From Curtobacterium flaccumfaciens (GTDB taxonomy: Bacteria > Actinomycetota > Actinomycetes > Actinomycetales > Microbacteriaceae), in contig NZ_SNVW01000013.1 in the NCBI RefSeq assembly GCF_004361695.1, positions 1 to 64,000 of the forward strand: a stretch of 64,000 nt of DNA. Direction: 5' to 3'. How positions within the stretch are numbered: position 1 is the stretch's first letter; every line of letters starts with the position of its first letter. A program made the translations under genes and the position numbers. A model generated the notes under the pieces. It ran no database searches. It was not told the DNA's origin and saw only the letters and a program-made list of their open reading frames with translations. Shown one piece after another: positions 53,497 to 61,579 of the stretch.

Positions 53497-53528
53497 CCTC
53501 GTTCCCCCCTGACAGGACCCACACCCGC

Positions 53529-54578
53529 ATGACGTCCCTCCTCCCCACCTCGATCGTCGGCAGCCTGCCGAAGCCGTCCTGGCTCGCCGAGCCCGAAAAG
53601 CTCTGGTCCCCCTGGAACCTGCAGGGCGCAGCACTCACCGAGGGCAAGCAGGACGCGCTCCGCTCCGCCGTCCACGAGCAGGAGCGCCACGGCATCGACA
53701 TCGTCAGTGACGGCGAACAGACCCGCCAGCACTTCGTCACCACGTTCATCGAGCACCTCGACGGCGTCGACCTCGAGCGCAAGGAGACCGTGCGGATCCG
53801 TGACCGGTACGACGCGGCGGTCCCGACCGTCGTCGGTGCTGTGAGCCGCCGGGCGCCCGTGTTCGTGGACGACGCTCGCTTCCTGCGCGCGCAGACCGAC
53901 CGCCCGATCAAGTGGGCGCTCCCCGGCCCGATGACCATGATCGACACGCTCTCCGACCAGCACTACAAGAGCCGCGAGAAGCTGGCGTGGGAGTTCGCCA
54001 CGATCCTCAACCAGGAAGCGCGCGAGCTCGAAGCCGCCGGCGTCGACATCATCCAGTTCGACGAGCCCGCTTTCACCGTCTTCCACGACGAGGTGCAGGA
54101 CTGGGGCGTGGCAGCGCTCGAGCGTGCCGCCGAGGGCCTCCGCGCCGAGACCGCCGTGCACATCTGTTACGGCTACGGCATCGAGGCGAACAACAAGTGG
54201 AAGGAGACGCTCGGAGCCGAGTGGCGGCAGTACGAGCAGTCGTTCCCGCTGCTGCAGCAGTCGTCCATCGACATCATCTCGCTGGAGAGCATCCACTCGC
54301 ACGTCCCGCTCGAACTCGTCGAACTCATCCGTGGGAAGAAGGTCATGCTCGGGGCGATCGACGTCGCGACCGAGACCGTCGAGACCCCGGAAGAGGTCGC
54401 GGAGGTACTGCGGCGGGCGCTCGAGTTCGTCGACGCGGACAAGCTCATCGCGAGCTCGAACTGCGGGATGGCTCCCCTTGCGCGTGGGGCCGCGCTGGAC
54501 AAGCTCGGTGCGCTCTCCGCTGGCGCGGACATCGTGCGGGCGGAGCTCGTCGGCGCGGCGGTCCCGTCGGCGCGCTGA
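53529..54578 (+). CDS. mesD: MetE-like core methionine synthase, MesD-type
   Basis: A 349-residue MetE C-terminal-domain protein, about half the length of full MetE. It lacks the N-terminal folate-related domain. It starts LLPTSIVGSLPKPSWL, and the zinc/substrate site residues are in VHICYGYG (His and Cys), with Glu in QFDEPAF and Cys in ASSNCGMAPL. Such core synthases methylate homocysteine without 5-methyltetrahydrofolate-triglutamate; the MesD type depends on the DUF1852 partner, which precedes it here. Shared promoter and divergent LysR support a methionine role. The methyl donor is unknown. Confidence 0.85.
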   Translation: MTSLLPTSIVGSLPKPSWLAEPEKLWSPWNLQGAALTEGKQDALRSAVHEQERHGIDIVSDGEQTRQHFVTTFIEHLDGVDLERKETVRIRDRYDAAVPTVVGAVSRRAPVFVDDARFLRAQTDRPIKWALPGPMTMIDTLSDQHYKSREKLAWEFATILNQEARELEAAGVDIIQFDEPAFTVFHDEVQDWGVAALERAAEGLRAETAVHICYGYGIEANNKWKETLGAEWRQYEQSFPLLQQSSIDIISLESIHSHVPLELVELIRGKKVMLGAIDVATETVETPEEVAEVLRRALEFVDADKLIASSNCGMAPLARGAALDKLGALSAGADIVRAELVGAAVPSAR

Positions 54579-54592
54579 CACTGCGAGACCCC

Positions 54593-54628
54593 ACGGCGGC
54601 TCTCTTCCGGCAGGAGGAGAGCCGCCGT
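54593..54628 (+). terminator. Hairpin terminator after mesD
   Basis: ACGGCGGCTCTC and GAGAGCCGCCGT, perfect 12-base arms with a 12-base loop, 14 bases after the stop. Confidence 0.8.
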
Positions 54629-54661
54629 TCGTGTTGCGTCCGCGCGCGCGGCTCTCGATCT

Positions 54662-54690
54662 GGCCTGGAGGCGCGGCTTCCGTCCGGCCG
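54662..54690. repeat. Half copy of interspersed palindrome
   Basis: GGCCTGGAGGCGCGGCTTCCGTCCGGCC matches the left arm; outer GGCC ends can pair. It lies between mesD and the convergent DUF1648 gene. Confidence 0.65.
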
Positions 54691-54761
54691 ACGGGTCGCG
54701 TTGGTACCGGCGTCACCTTTCACCGCCCCTCGACCGCGGTCGCTGTCTCAGCGATCCGCTT

Positions 54762-55217
54762 TCAGTCCCTCGCAGGGGAGAGCAGCCAGTACGGAACAAA
54801 GGCCCACGCGGGCGCCGCCGCGAGAAGCCACCAAGCCGTCGGACTCAACGTCGAAGACGCCAATCCAACGACGATCAACCAACTCATCGCGAGCGCGGCG
54901 ACGAACCCCGCGGTGACCGCGCATGAGATGCGCCCTCTGCGCCGGTCTCGAGCGAAGGCGGACCCGACAGCCGCCACGAGGAACAGCGCCTGTATCGCCG
55001 CGAGCAGGATCGCGGTTCCCAACGGTGCTCCGTACCCGCTCGGGCTGCCGTCGGGGCCGAACGACGTGGCGATCCGTTCGGGTAGCCGATCCCACCAGGC
55101 GCTGGTGAGCGCAACCTCGACCACGACGGGGAACGCAGCTGCGATGGCTGCGAAAAGCCCCTCGCGCGTGCGCCGACCGCGGGCGCTGGGCATCGGTGCG
55201 ATCATCAACCGTTGCAT
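54762..55217 (-). CDS. DUF1648-like small membrane protein
   Basis: A 151-residue membrane protein with about four hydrophobic segments. WWDRLPERIATSFGPDGSPSGYG near residue 45 is the typical DUF1648 block (compare LPxxIPTHFxxxGxPD). Function unknown. The ATG at 55217 follows GGGAGGTGCGGGAG, a strong ribosome site, and overlaps the serine hydrolase end by 13 bases. An ATG at 55205 (TGATG overlap) is an alternative. Codon bias is weaker than in most of the window. Confidence 0.75.
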   Translation of the reverse strand: MQRLMIAPMPSARGRRTREGLFAAIAAAFPVVVEVALTSAWWDRLPERIATSFGPDGSPSGYGAPLGTAILLAAIQALFLVAAVGSAFARDRRRGRISCAVTAGFVAALAMSWLIVVGLASSTLSPTAWWLLAAAPAWAFVPYWLLSPARD

Positions 55218-56050
55218 GTCTCCCGCACCTCCCGCTCGATGAGCGCTGTAGCGATCGCGTCTGCCGCATGCGGAGCCTTCGCGAGGGCGTGGACCGTGGC
55301 AGTGACTCCTACCGCGTTGGCGATGACCGCACCTGCCGCTCGCACCTCTCCGTTGATCCAGATCGATGCCCCTTCCCGCTGCCAGCTCACCGTGCGGGAG
55401 GGTCCCGCGCCCGGTTCGAGCGCCCAATCCGCGTAGCGACAGAGATCGTCGAACGTGGACCAGACGCCGCCCGCCGCCGCGAACGACGACTCCCCGAGCG
55501 CCCACGGCTGAATCGTGCGACCGAAGAGCTTCGCCACCACCCGGTCTGCTGGAAGAGGCTCGAGCGTGGCAGAGCTGATCCCCGCCGGCTCGAGGACGTG
55601 CTGGCGCACAGCGGTGAACCAGTCGCCGTGCACCTCGTCGAGTACCGCACCGAGGAGGGCGTATCCCAGGTTCGAGTACACGAACTGCCCCCGGGGCGTG
55701 GCCGGTACCGCAGCCGCCAGGTCCAGAGGAACCCCTGCAGCCTTTCGGTATGGGTCACCGAACAGGCGGTCGCGCATCACGGCTGGTAGCCGCGGCAAGC
55801 CCGAGGTGTGGTGGACGAGGTCAGCAACCGTCATCTCGGAATCGGGGATCGCGGGGAGGTAGTGCGCGACCGGCCGCTCGACCTCGAGGGTGAGCCAGGC
55901 TGTCGCGCCCACTGGTCCCTTCGTGATGCTCCCCCACTCGAGCATCGAGGCGGTGGCGTACGGGCCGCGGGGCTCACGGACGGCTCGCCAGCCATCGCCT
56001 GCACGAAGACTCGCGCGCCAGTGGCCGGAACTCTCAAGCGGATTCCGCAC
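55205..56050 (-). CDS. Beta-lactamase-family serine hydrolase
   Basis: A 281-residue beta-lactamase-fold (class C/PBP4*-like) hydrolase. SxxK is SITK at about residues 45-48, YxN is YSNLGYALLGAVLDE near 125, and the region VHHTSGLPRLP is conserved. The segment between SITK and VAHYLP is about five residues shorter than usual, so activity is not assured. The GTG at 56050 has GAGAGG seven bases upstream and is preferred over readings that begin inside the flanking repeat. No signal peptide. The 214 bases upstream hold AT-richer DNA and a palindrome. A decayed copy of the C-terminal end occurs at 63479. Confidence 0.7.
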   Translation of the reverse strand: MRNPLESSGHWRASLRAGDGWRAVREPRGPYATASMLEWGSITKGPVGATAWLTLEVERPVAHYLPAIPDSEMTVADLVHHTSGLPRLPAVMRDRLFGDPYRKAAGVPLDLAAAVPATPRGQFVYSNLGYALLGAVLDEVHGDWFTAVRQHVLEPAGISSATLEPLPADRVVAKLFGRTIQPWALGESSFAAAGGVWSTFDDLCRYADWALEPGAGPSRTVSWQREGASIWINGEVRAAGAVIANAVGVTATVHALAKAPHAADAIATALIEREVRETCNG

Positions 56051-56201
56051 TTGTGTTCCTCTCGCTGCAGACGGCGGCTGTAAGCCTCGTCTTCGACTCG
56101 ATCTTCGAACTCCAATCTGATGCGTGAGTACTTGTGTATCAGCTTGCGAACGTCTGGTCCACCTTGCGGATGCGATGCCATCGGGGCCCGTTCGGCCACC
56201 A

Positions 56202-56250
56202 CGGACAGACTGAAGGCGCGGTGCCAACCGGCACCGCGCCTCCAGTCCGG
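56202..56250. terminator. Complete interspersed palindrome
   Basis: GGACAGACTGAAGGCGCGGTGCC pairs with GGCACCGCGCCTCCAGTCCGG, small loop and about two mismatches. It lies 15 bases after the GH127 stop and should end the arabinofuranosidase operon. Confidence 0.8.
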
Positions 56251-56264
56251 AAAGCCGCCACCCG

Positions 56265-58211
56265 CTACCGCCCCGGCTCCTCCACATCGTCCACGTCCCG
56301 CCAGTTCCCGATCACCGGGAACTCCGTCACCCGCAGCCGCGCGGACCCGTACGGCACGAGGCGCAGGTCGTCATCGGGCCCGTGGTCGAGCACCGGACTC
56401 GCCGGGGGAACGTCGGCCTGCGCGCCCGCCATCCGCCACTCGGTCGCTCGGGCGCCGGGCGCGTGCAGCACGACCGGAGCGCTCCGCCGGTCGCGGAGCG
56501 ACCACGGCGCCGCCGGAACGGTTCCGCGGGTCACCCGCCACGAGGCGGCTGATCCGACCTGGTCCAGCGCCCAGTTCCACGACCCGCGCGGGTGGATCTC
56601 CCACTCCCCGATGCCCGGTGCGCCTTCGTGTTCCACCCAGCGCTCCCCCGGCGAGTAGACCATCGTCAGCGGCCCGAGCCGGACCGCCGCCGCTTGCCGC
56701 TCGCGTCGCGTCACCCTCGCCCGCATCGGCAGTACGAGCACGACGTCACCGGCCGTCGACCAGTCGCGTTCCAGGGTCACGTAGCCGTCCTCGGCCGGGA
56801 GCCGCGACTCACCGGCGAGCGCCACCGGGGTGCCGCCGACCGTCAGCCGGGCGTCGTCGGCCCACTCCGGGATGCGGAGTCGGAGCGCGAACGGTGTCGT
56901 CCGCTCGGTCTCCACGCGGATGGTGACGGTCTCGTCGAACGGGTACGCCGTGTCGACCTCGATCGCCACGGGATCGGGTCCGACGGACGTCCGCAGCGCC
57001 ACGGGCGCGTACGCCACGACCCGCAGCCCGTCGTCATCACGCAACCAGGAGTTCGCGACGAACTTCGGCCATCCCTGGTGCAGGTTCGCGGTGCAGCAGC
57101 CGAAGTGCGGCTCGAGGCCGAAGATCCCGGCGTCGTCCGACGAGAAGCTCCACTCGCGGCGGGCGACGGACACCTCGACCTGGTTCGCCTGCTGGTGGTA
57201 CTGGTGTCCGCGCATCTCGGGGTCGCTCGACGCCGGCAGCAGGTTGTACGCGAGGTGCTCGAGCCGGTCGCCGTCGATCGCCCGGCCGTACACCTGCGCG
57301 TGGACCTCCTGCGTGAACATCATCTCGACGACCTGGCACGTCTCGACGCCCGCCGTCGCGAACGGTCCCCCGAGCCACTCGTCGCCGGAGAACCACCCGT
57401 GGGCCTGCCCGTGCCACCGATCGAGGTTCCCGAACGCCGACTCCGTACGGGCGGCGTGTCCGGTGAGGTCGCGGTCACGGAGGGCGTCCACCGCACCGGT
57501 CTTCAGCCCCATCGCGACGTTCGGTCCGTGGGTGCGGTGCGAGAACACCCGTGCAGCGCCGGTGATGAGGTCACCGGCCAGGTACTCGTCCCACCGGATC
57601 GTCTGTGCCGCGAGCACGTCGACGAGGTCGAGCAGCCAGTCCTCGGTCGTCTGCTCGTACAGCCACCACACCGACAGCGCCGCGTCCGCTCCGCGGGCAC
57701 GACCCCACGAGGTGAGCGGGCGCCCGGGCAGGTGTTCGAGCTGGTGCCGGAAGTACCGTGCCAGGAAGGGTGCGACGCGCTCGTCCCCGGTGGCGTCGGC
57801 GTGCTGTGTGAGCACCTTGCACGCGACCATCCGTGGCCACCAGTCGTCGTTGCCGGTCGGTCCGAAGAACCCGTCCTCGCGCTGCGAGCCGAGGATCCAC
57901 TCGATCCACGGCGTCGCGAGCGCCAGCAGTCTGTCGTCGTGCAGCACGTGCGCGAGCGGCACGAGTCCGTCCAGGTAGTACGGCCCGCGTTCCCAGTTCT
58001 CACCTGCTCCGCCGCGCCAGCCGCTGTCCGGTCCGACGTCGGGCCAGAGCGCCTCGAGCTGCCCGGTGATGTTGTCGGCCTGCAGCCGGAGGTGGTCCAG
58101 CAGCCAGCCGCCGGGTGTGATGCTCCCGAGCGGCAGGGGCCGGTGCGGCCGACCGCCGGGGCTGGGAGCGTCGGCAGCGGTGCCGGTGGTCGGGATGTCC
58201 GTGATGGTCAT
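56265..58211 (-). CDS. Glycoside hydrolase family 127 (DUF1680), beta-L-arabinofuranosidase-like
   Basis: A 648-residue GH127 enzyme without signal peptide. An (alpha/alpha)6 barrel spans about residues 20-430, then beta domains. The zinc-thiolate site typical of HypBA1 is present: Glu-x-Cys in GVETCQVVEMMF and the Cys pair in FGCCTANLHQGWPKF. It should release beta-L-arabinofuranose from plant glycoproteins or oligosaccharides in the cytoplasm. The ATG overlaps the permease stop (ATGA). Last gene of an importer operon with a visible sigma-70-type promoter and LacI operators. Confidence 0.9.
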   Translation of the reverse strand: MTITDIPTTGTAADAPSPGGRPHRPLPLGSITPGGWLLDHLRLQADNITGQLEALWPDVGPDSGWRGGAGENWERGPYYLDGLVPLAHVLHDDRLLALATPWIEWILGSQREDGFFGPTGNDDWWPRMVACKVLTQHADATGDERVAPFLARYFRHQLEHLPGRPLTSWGRARGADAALSVWWLYEQTTEDWLLDLVDVLAAQTIRWDEYLAGDLITGAARVFSHRTHGPNVAMGLKTGAVDALRDRDLTGHAARTESAFGNLDRWHGQAHGWFSGDEWLGGPFATAGVETCQVVEMMFTQEVHAQVYGRAIDGDRLEHLAYNLLPASSDPEMRGHQYHQQANQVEVSVARREWSFSSDDAGIFGLEPHFGCCTANLHQGWPKFVANSWLRDDDGLRVVAYAPVALRTSVGPDPVAIEVDTAYPFDETVTIRVETERTTPFALRLRIPEWADDARLTVGGTPVALAGESRLPAEDGYVTLERDWSTAGDVVLVLPMRARVTRRERQAAAVRLGPLTMVYSPGERWVEHEGAPGIGEWEIHPRGSWNWALDQVGSAASWRVTRGTVPAAPWSLRDRRSAPVVLHAPGARATEWRMAGAQADVPPASPVLDHGPDDDLRLVPYGSARLRVTEFPVIGNWRDVDDVEEPGR

Positions 58212-59182
58212 TTGATGGATCCTCCGATGAGACCTCTGGTGTAGTACCGCTGCAGTGCGAGGAACAGCACGACCACCGGGACGGTCGCGACGCACGCGAC
58301 GGCGGTGAGGAGTCCCGGGTCGATCACCGGCACGCCGGGGATCTTGAAGGACGTGCTGATGCTCGACAGCGCGAGCGGGAGTGTGTACTTGCTGTCGGTC
58401 GACAGGAACGTGACCGAGCTGAGCAGGTCGTTCCAGCCGGCCATGAAGCCGAAGAGTGCGGTGGTGACGAGTCCAGGCCACGCGAGCGGCAGCATCACCG
58501 AACGCAGGATCCGCCCGGTGCCGGCACCGTCGATGGCCGCGGCGTCCTCGAGCTCCGATGGGATGCCGTCGAACGTGTTCCGCATCACGAACACAGAGAA
58601 CGGCAGCTGGAGCGTCACCAGCACCAGCACGACCCCGGCGAGCGAGTCGAGCAGCCCGAGCTTGCCGAGCACGATCGACAGCGGCGTGAGCAGGCCCTGG
58701 AACGGCACGACGAGCGGCGCCAGCAGGAGCACGAACACGATCGTCGACCCGCGGAACCGGATCTTCGACAACGCGTACGCGGCGAGCGTGGACACGATGG
58801 CGACGAGCACGGCGACCGAGATCGCGACGACGAACGAGTTGACGATGTTCTGTCGCAGGTCGACCGAGGGGTCGAACACCTTCGTGTAGTTCCGGAGCGT
58901 GAGGGTCGCGATCGACTCGAACCCGATCCCCCGGGCGTCGGCGTCCGCCGGCAGGAACGACCGGAACAGGATGTACAGGACCGGCGCGATGAACAGCAGT
59001 GCCAGCACTGTCCCCACGACGACGTACGCGACGCCGCTCGCGTGCACCCGACGACGTCGCGGCGGGGTGACGCCCGGCAGGTCGGTCCGGCCCGGAGCAC
59101 CCGGCGAATCCGGCCTGGAGGCGCGGCTCGCGTCGCGTCGGGACGCTGCGGTCGTCCGTCTGGTCACGTCGGTCGCACTCAT
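58208..59182 (-). CDS. Carbohydrate ABC permease, MalG-like
   Basis: A 324-residue permease with six hydrophobic segments and EAA-type loop LEDAAAIDGAGTGRILRSVM. The ~45-residue cytoplasmic N-terminus is longer than normal, and part of it (RASRPDSPGA) is encoded by a half copy of the interspersed repeat at 59112-59126. Overlaps of four bases at both ends couple it to the upstream permease and the GH127 gene. No ATPase in the operon. Confidence 0.9.
   Translation of the reverse strand: MSATDVTRRTTAASRRDASRASRPDSPGAPGRTDLPGVTPPRRRRVHASGVAYVVVGTVLALLFIAPVLYILFRSFLPADADARGIGFESIATLTLRNYTKVFDPSVDLRQNIVNSFVVAISVAVLVAIVSTLAAYALSKIRFRGSTIVFVLLLAPLVVPFQGLLTPLSIVLGKLGLLDSLAGVVLVLVTLQLPFSVFVMRNTFDGIPSELEDAAAIDGAGTGRILRSVMLPLAWPGLVTTALFGFMAGWNDLLSSVTFLSTDSKYTLPLALSSISTSFKIPGVPVIDPGLLTAVACVATVPVVVLFLALQRYYTRGLIGGSIK
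59112..59126. repeat. Half copy of interspersed palindrome inside a permease gene
   Basis: GGCCTGGAGGCGCGG lies within the N-terminal codons of the MalG-like permease, where extra residues are tolerated. Confidence 0.65.
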
Positions 59183-60129
59183 CGCTCGTCCTCCTGTCCG
59201 GTGGAGCGCAGGGCCCGGAGCTGGACGATCGCGATGACGAGGATGATCACGGTGAGGATCATCGACAGGGCGGCGCCGTAGCCGAGGTCGTAGCGGACGA
59301 ACGACTGCTGGTACGTGTACATCACGGTCGTCGTGGTCGACCCGCTCGGGCCGCCCTTGGTCAGCACGTAGAACTGATCGAACACCAGGATCGACCCGGA
59401 CACCGCGAGCAGCATGCACAGCGCGAACTGCCGCCGGACGAGCGGGAAGACCACCGAACCCTCGCGTCGCCACCACCCGGCGCCGTCGATCTTCGCCGCC
59501 TCGATCACCTCGGTCGGTACGGCCTGCATACCGGCCATGAGGAGGATCATCGCGACGCCCATCGACTTCCACACCGTCAGGACGATGACCGCCCAGAACG
59601 CGGTGTCGGGCGACGTGAACCAGGCGGTGTCCCCGTTCGTCAGCCCGATCGACTTCAGCAGGACGTTGATCACGCCGGTCCCCGGCACGAGGAGCACGTT
59701 CGCCATGTACGCCGCGGCGGTGAAGCCGATGACCACGGGCATGAAGAACGCCGTCCGGACGAAGGAGACGAGTCGGCCCTCACCGCGGACCATCGTCGCG
59801 GCGGCGTAGCTCGCGGCCATCCCGAGCGGCACCGACACCACCGTGAAGAGCAGCGAGAAGCCGAGGGAACGCCAGAACGCGGTGTCCTGGAACGCCTGCG
59901 TGTAGTTCGCGACGCCAGCGACGCTGACCTTGCCGAGCAGCGGCCAGTTCGAGAACGACATCCCGACGAGCAGCACCATCGGCACGACGAAGAACACGAC
60001 CGCGAGGACGAGCGCCGGCGCCACGAGCACCCACGCGAGCGTCTGGCGACGACGACTCGCGGACCGCGGACGGGAGCGCTTCGCCCCGTCCGCGACCCCG
60101 GCGAGCGCCGAGGAGGTGACGGCTGTCAC
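59179..60129 (-). CDS. Carbohydrate ABC permease, MalF-like
   Basis: A 316-residue permease with six hydrophobic segments; EAA loop VIEAAKIDGAGWWRREGSVV; family block DQFYVLTKGGPSGSTTT near the C-terminus. GTG at 60129 overlaps the binding-protein stop (GTGA). It pairs with the MalG-like permease encoded next in an arabino-oligosaccharide importer. Confidence 0.92.
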   Translation of the reverse strand: MTAVTSSALAGVADGAKRSRPRSASRRRQTLAWVLVAPALVLAVVFFVVPMVLLVGMSFSNWPLLGKVSVAGVANYTQAFQDTAFWRSLGFSLLFTVVSVPLGMAASYAAATMVRGEGRLVSFVRTAFFMPVVIGFTAAAYMANVLLVPGTGVINVLLKSIGLTNGDTAWFTSPDTAFWAVIVLTVWKSMGVAMILLMAGMQAVPTEVIEAAKIDGAGWWRREGSVVFPLVRRQFALCMLLAVSGSILVFDQFYVLTKGGPSGSTTTTVMYTYQQSFVRYDLGYGAALSMILTVIILVIAIVQLRALRSTGQEDER

Positions 60130-61421
60130 TGCCCGACCTGGCTGTACGCCTGCTCGATGAGCGAGTTGGCCTGCTTCTCGGCGGTCGCCAGCGCGGTCTC
60201 CGCGTCGGCGCCCTGGAAGATGACCTTCTGGGACTGCTGCGCCCACGGACCGTTCGGGTCGTTGATCACCGCGTTGTAGGCGATGCTCTTCGGGAGCTTG
60301 CCGATCGCGAGCGTGTCGACGATGTCCTTCGACCAGTCGTCCGTCGCGAGGCTCTTCGCCACCGTGAGGTCCGGCGCGATCCAACCCTGCGACAGGTCGA
60401 TCTCGGCGGCCTTCATCGAGCTGACGAGCCACTTCATGAGGGACCACGCGCCGTCGGCGTTCTTCGCGCCGGCCGTCATGCCGATCTCGTCACCACCGAG
60501 GAACGAGCCGGAGCCGCCCTCCACCCCGGGGATCCCGACCGCGCTGCCGAAGTCGGCCTTCTTCGCGGTGAGGGTGTTCGCGCCGCCGAACAGGATGCCG
60601 ACCTTGCCGTTCAGGGCGTTCTCCTGCCCGACGTTGCCCGGGTCCTGGTTCGGCTGGTCGGTCTTCTGCATGAGCCCGGACTTCCACATGTCCTGGTACC
60701 AGTCGACCATCCCGACGAGCTCCGGGCTGGTGAACTCCGCCTTCTGGCTCTTGCCCGCCGCCGTCAGGACGCTGCCGCTCTTCGCCCACGAGCTCGGGAA
60801 CCCGGTCCACGCCTGCCCGACTCCGCCGAGGGTCGAGAACCCGGTGACGCCTCCCCCGAGTGCCTGGATCTTCTCGGCCGCGGCCTTCACCTCGGCGAGG
60901 GACGTCGGCGGCTTGGTCGGGTCGAGGCCGGCCTTCGTGAACAGCGACTTGTTCCAGAACATCTGGGAGCCGGTGAGCGCCACGGGCAGGGCGTAGTTCT
61001 TGCCGTCGAGCGTGCCGATCTCGACACCGGCCGGCGCGAGGTCGCCCTTGTTCGGCAGGCTCTTCACCTTGTCGGTGACGTCGGCGAGCAGTCCCTGGGT
61101 CGCGAGCAGCGGCGTGTTGACGATCTCGTAGCTGACGAGGTCCGGCACCGATCCCGCACGAGCGGAGTTCGCGAGCTTCGTGAGGTACTGGTCGGCCTGG
61201 ATCGTGGAGAGCTTCACCGTGATGCCGGGGTTCGCCTTCTCGTAGGCCTTCACCTGGTCGGTCAGGTCGACGCCGCCGTCGCGCTGCCAGAGCGTCACCG
61301 TGCCCTTCGCGGAGCCCCCGCTGTCGGCCGTCCCGCTCGAGGAGCACCCGGCCAACCCGAGTGCCGCGACCGTGAGGGCGGCGGCCAGGGTCGCGGTCCG
61401 CCGGATCGTGGATGTCTTCAT
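60126..61421 (-). CDS. Carbohydrate ABC substrate-binding lipoprotein
   Basis: A 431-residue SBP_bac_1 lipoprotein. Signal peptide residues 1-25, lipobox LAGC, Cys26. Mature lobe motif TVLWQ-type start GTVTLWQRDGGVDLTD and C-terminal NSLIEQAYSQVGQ. The ATG at 61421 has GGAG six bases upstream; an ATG two codons earlier is possible. First gene of the GH127 operon, 59 bases below a -10 element with operator sequence in between. Ligand probably an arabinofuranose-containing oligosaccharide, by context. Confidence 0.9.
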   Translation of the reverse strand: MKTSTIRRTATLAAALTVAALGLAGCSSSGTADSGGSAKGTVTLWQRDGGVDLTDQVKAYEKANPGITVKLSTIQADQYLTKLANSARAGSVPDLVSYEIVNTPLLATQGLLADVTDKVKSLPNKGDLAPAGVEIGTLDGKNYALPVALTGSQMFWNKSLFTKAGLDPTKPPTSLAEVKAAAEKIQALGGGVTGFSTLGGVGQAWTGFPSSWAKSGSVLTAAGKSQKAEFTSPELVGMVDWYQDMWKSGLMQKTDQPNQDPGNVGQENALNGKVGILFGGANTLTAKKADFGSAVGIPGVEGGSGSFLGGDEIGMTAGAKNADGAWSLMKWLVSSMKAAEIDLSQGWIAPDLTVAKSLATDDWSKDIVDTLAIGKLPKSIAYNAVINDPNGPWAQQSQKVIFQGADAETALATAEKQANSLIEQAYSQVGQ

Positions 61422-61440
61422 CGTCATCTCCAAATCGCTC

Positions 61441-61479
61441 CTTGCCGCATCGTTGCGGCAAGCTTTGCTGTATTTGCCG
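61441..61479. promoter_or_regulatory. Overlapping LacI-type operators downstream of the promoter
   Basis: Inverted repeats built on CGGCAA/TTGCCG: CTTGCCGCAT..TTGCGGCAAG (61441-61462) and CGGCAA-N12-TTGCCG (61456-61479). They sit right after the -10 of the importer promoter, a blocking position for the divergent LacI protein. Confidence 0.7.
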
Positions 61480-61508
61480 ACGCTAGAGTGCACCACGGGC
61501 CGTGTCAA
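61480..61508 (-). promoter_or_regulatory. Sigma-70-type promoter of the GH127 operon
   Basis: On the minus strand TTGACA (61508-61503), a 17-base spacer, then TAGCGT (61485-61480): a near-consensus housekeeping promoter, the best in the window. Confidence 0.75.
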
Positions 61509-61530
61509 TGCTTGACGTCTCAATCGTGAT

Positions 61531-61547
61531 GCGGCAAGGTTTGCCGA
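61531..61547. promoter_or_regulatory. LacI-type operator near the regulator start
   Basis: CGGCAA-GGT-TTGCCG, a 6-base perfect inverted repeat, 33 bases before the regulator's GTG. Same half sites as at 61441-61479, so autoregulation or looping is likely. Confidence 0.65.
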
Positions 61548-61579
61548 GTGCCGTACGCTCGCATCGCAAGGAGGACGCC

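Noticed and set aside
55831-56202. Alternative frame upstream of the serine hydrolase as a separate gene or frameshifted N-terminus
   Set aside because: The frame overlaps the hydrolase out of phase and has no known domain, while GTG 56050 with GAGAGG gives a plausible intact hydrolase. A past frameshift cannot be fully excluded.
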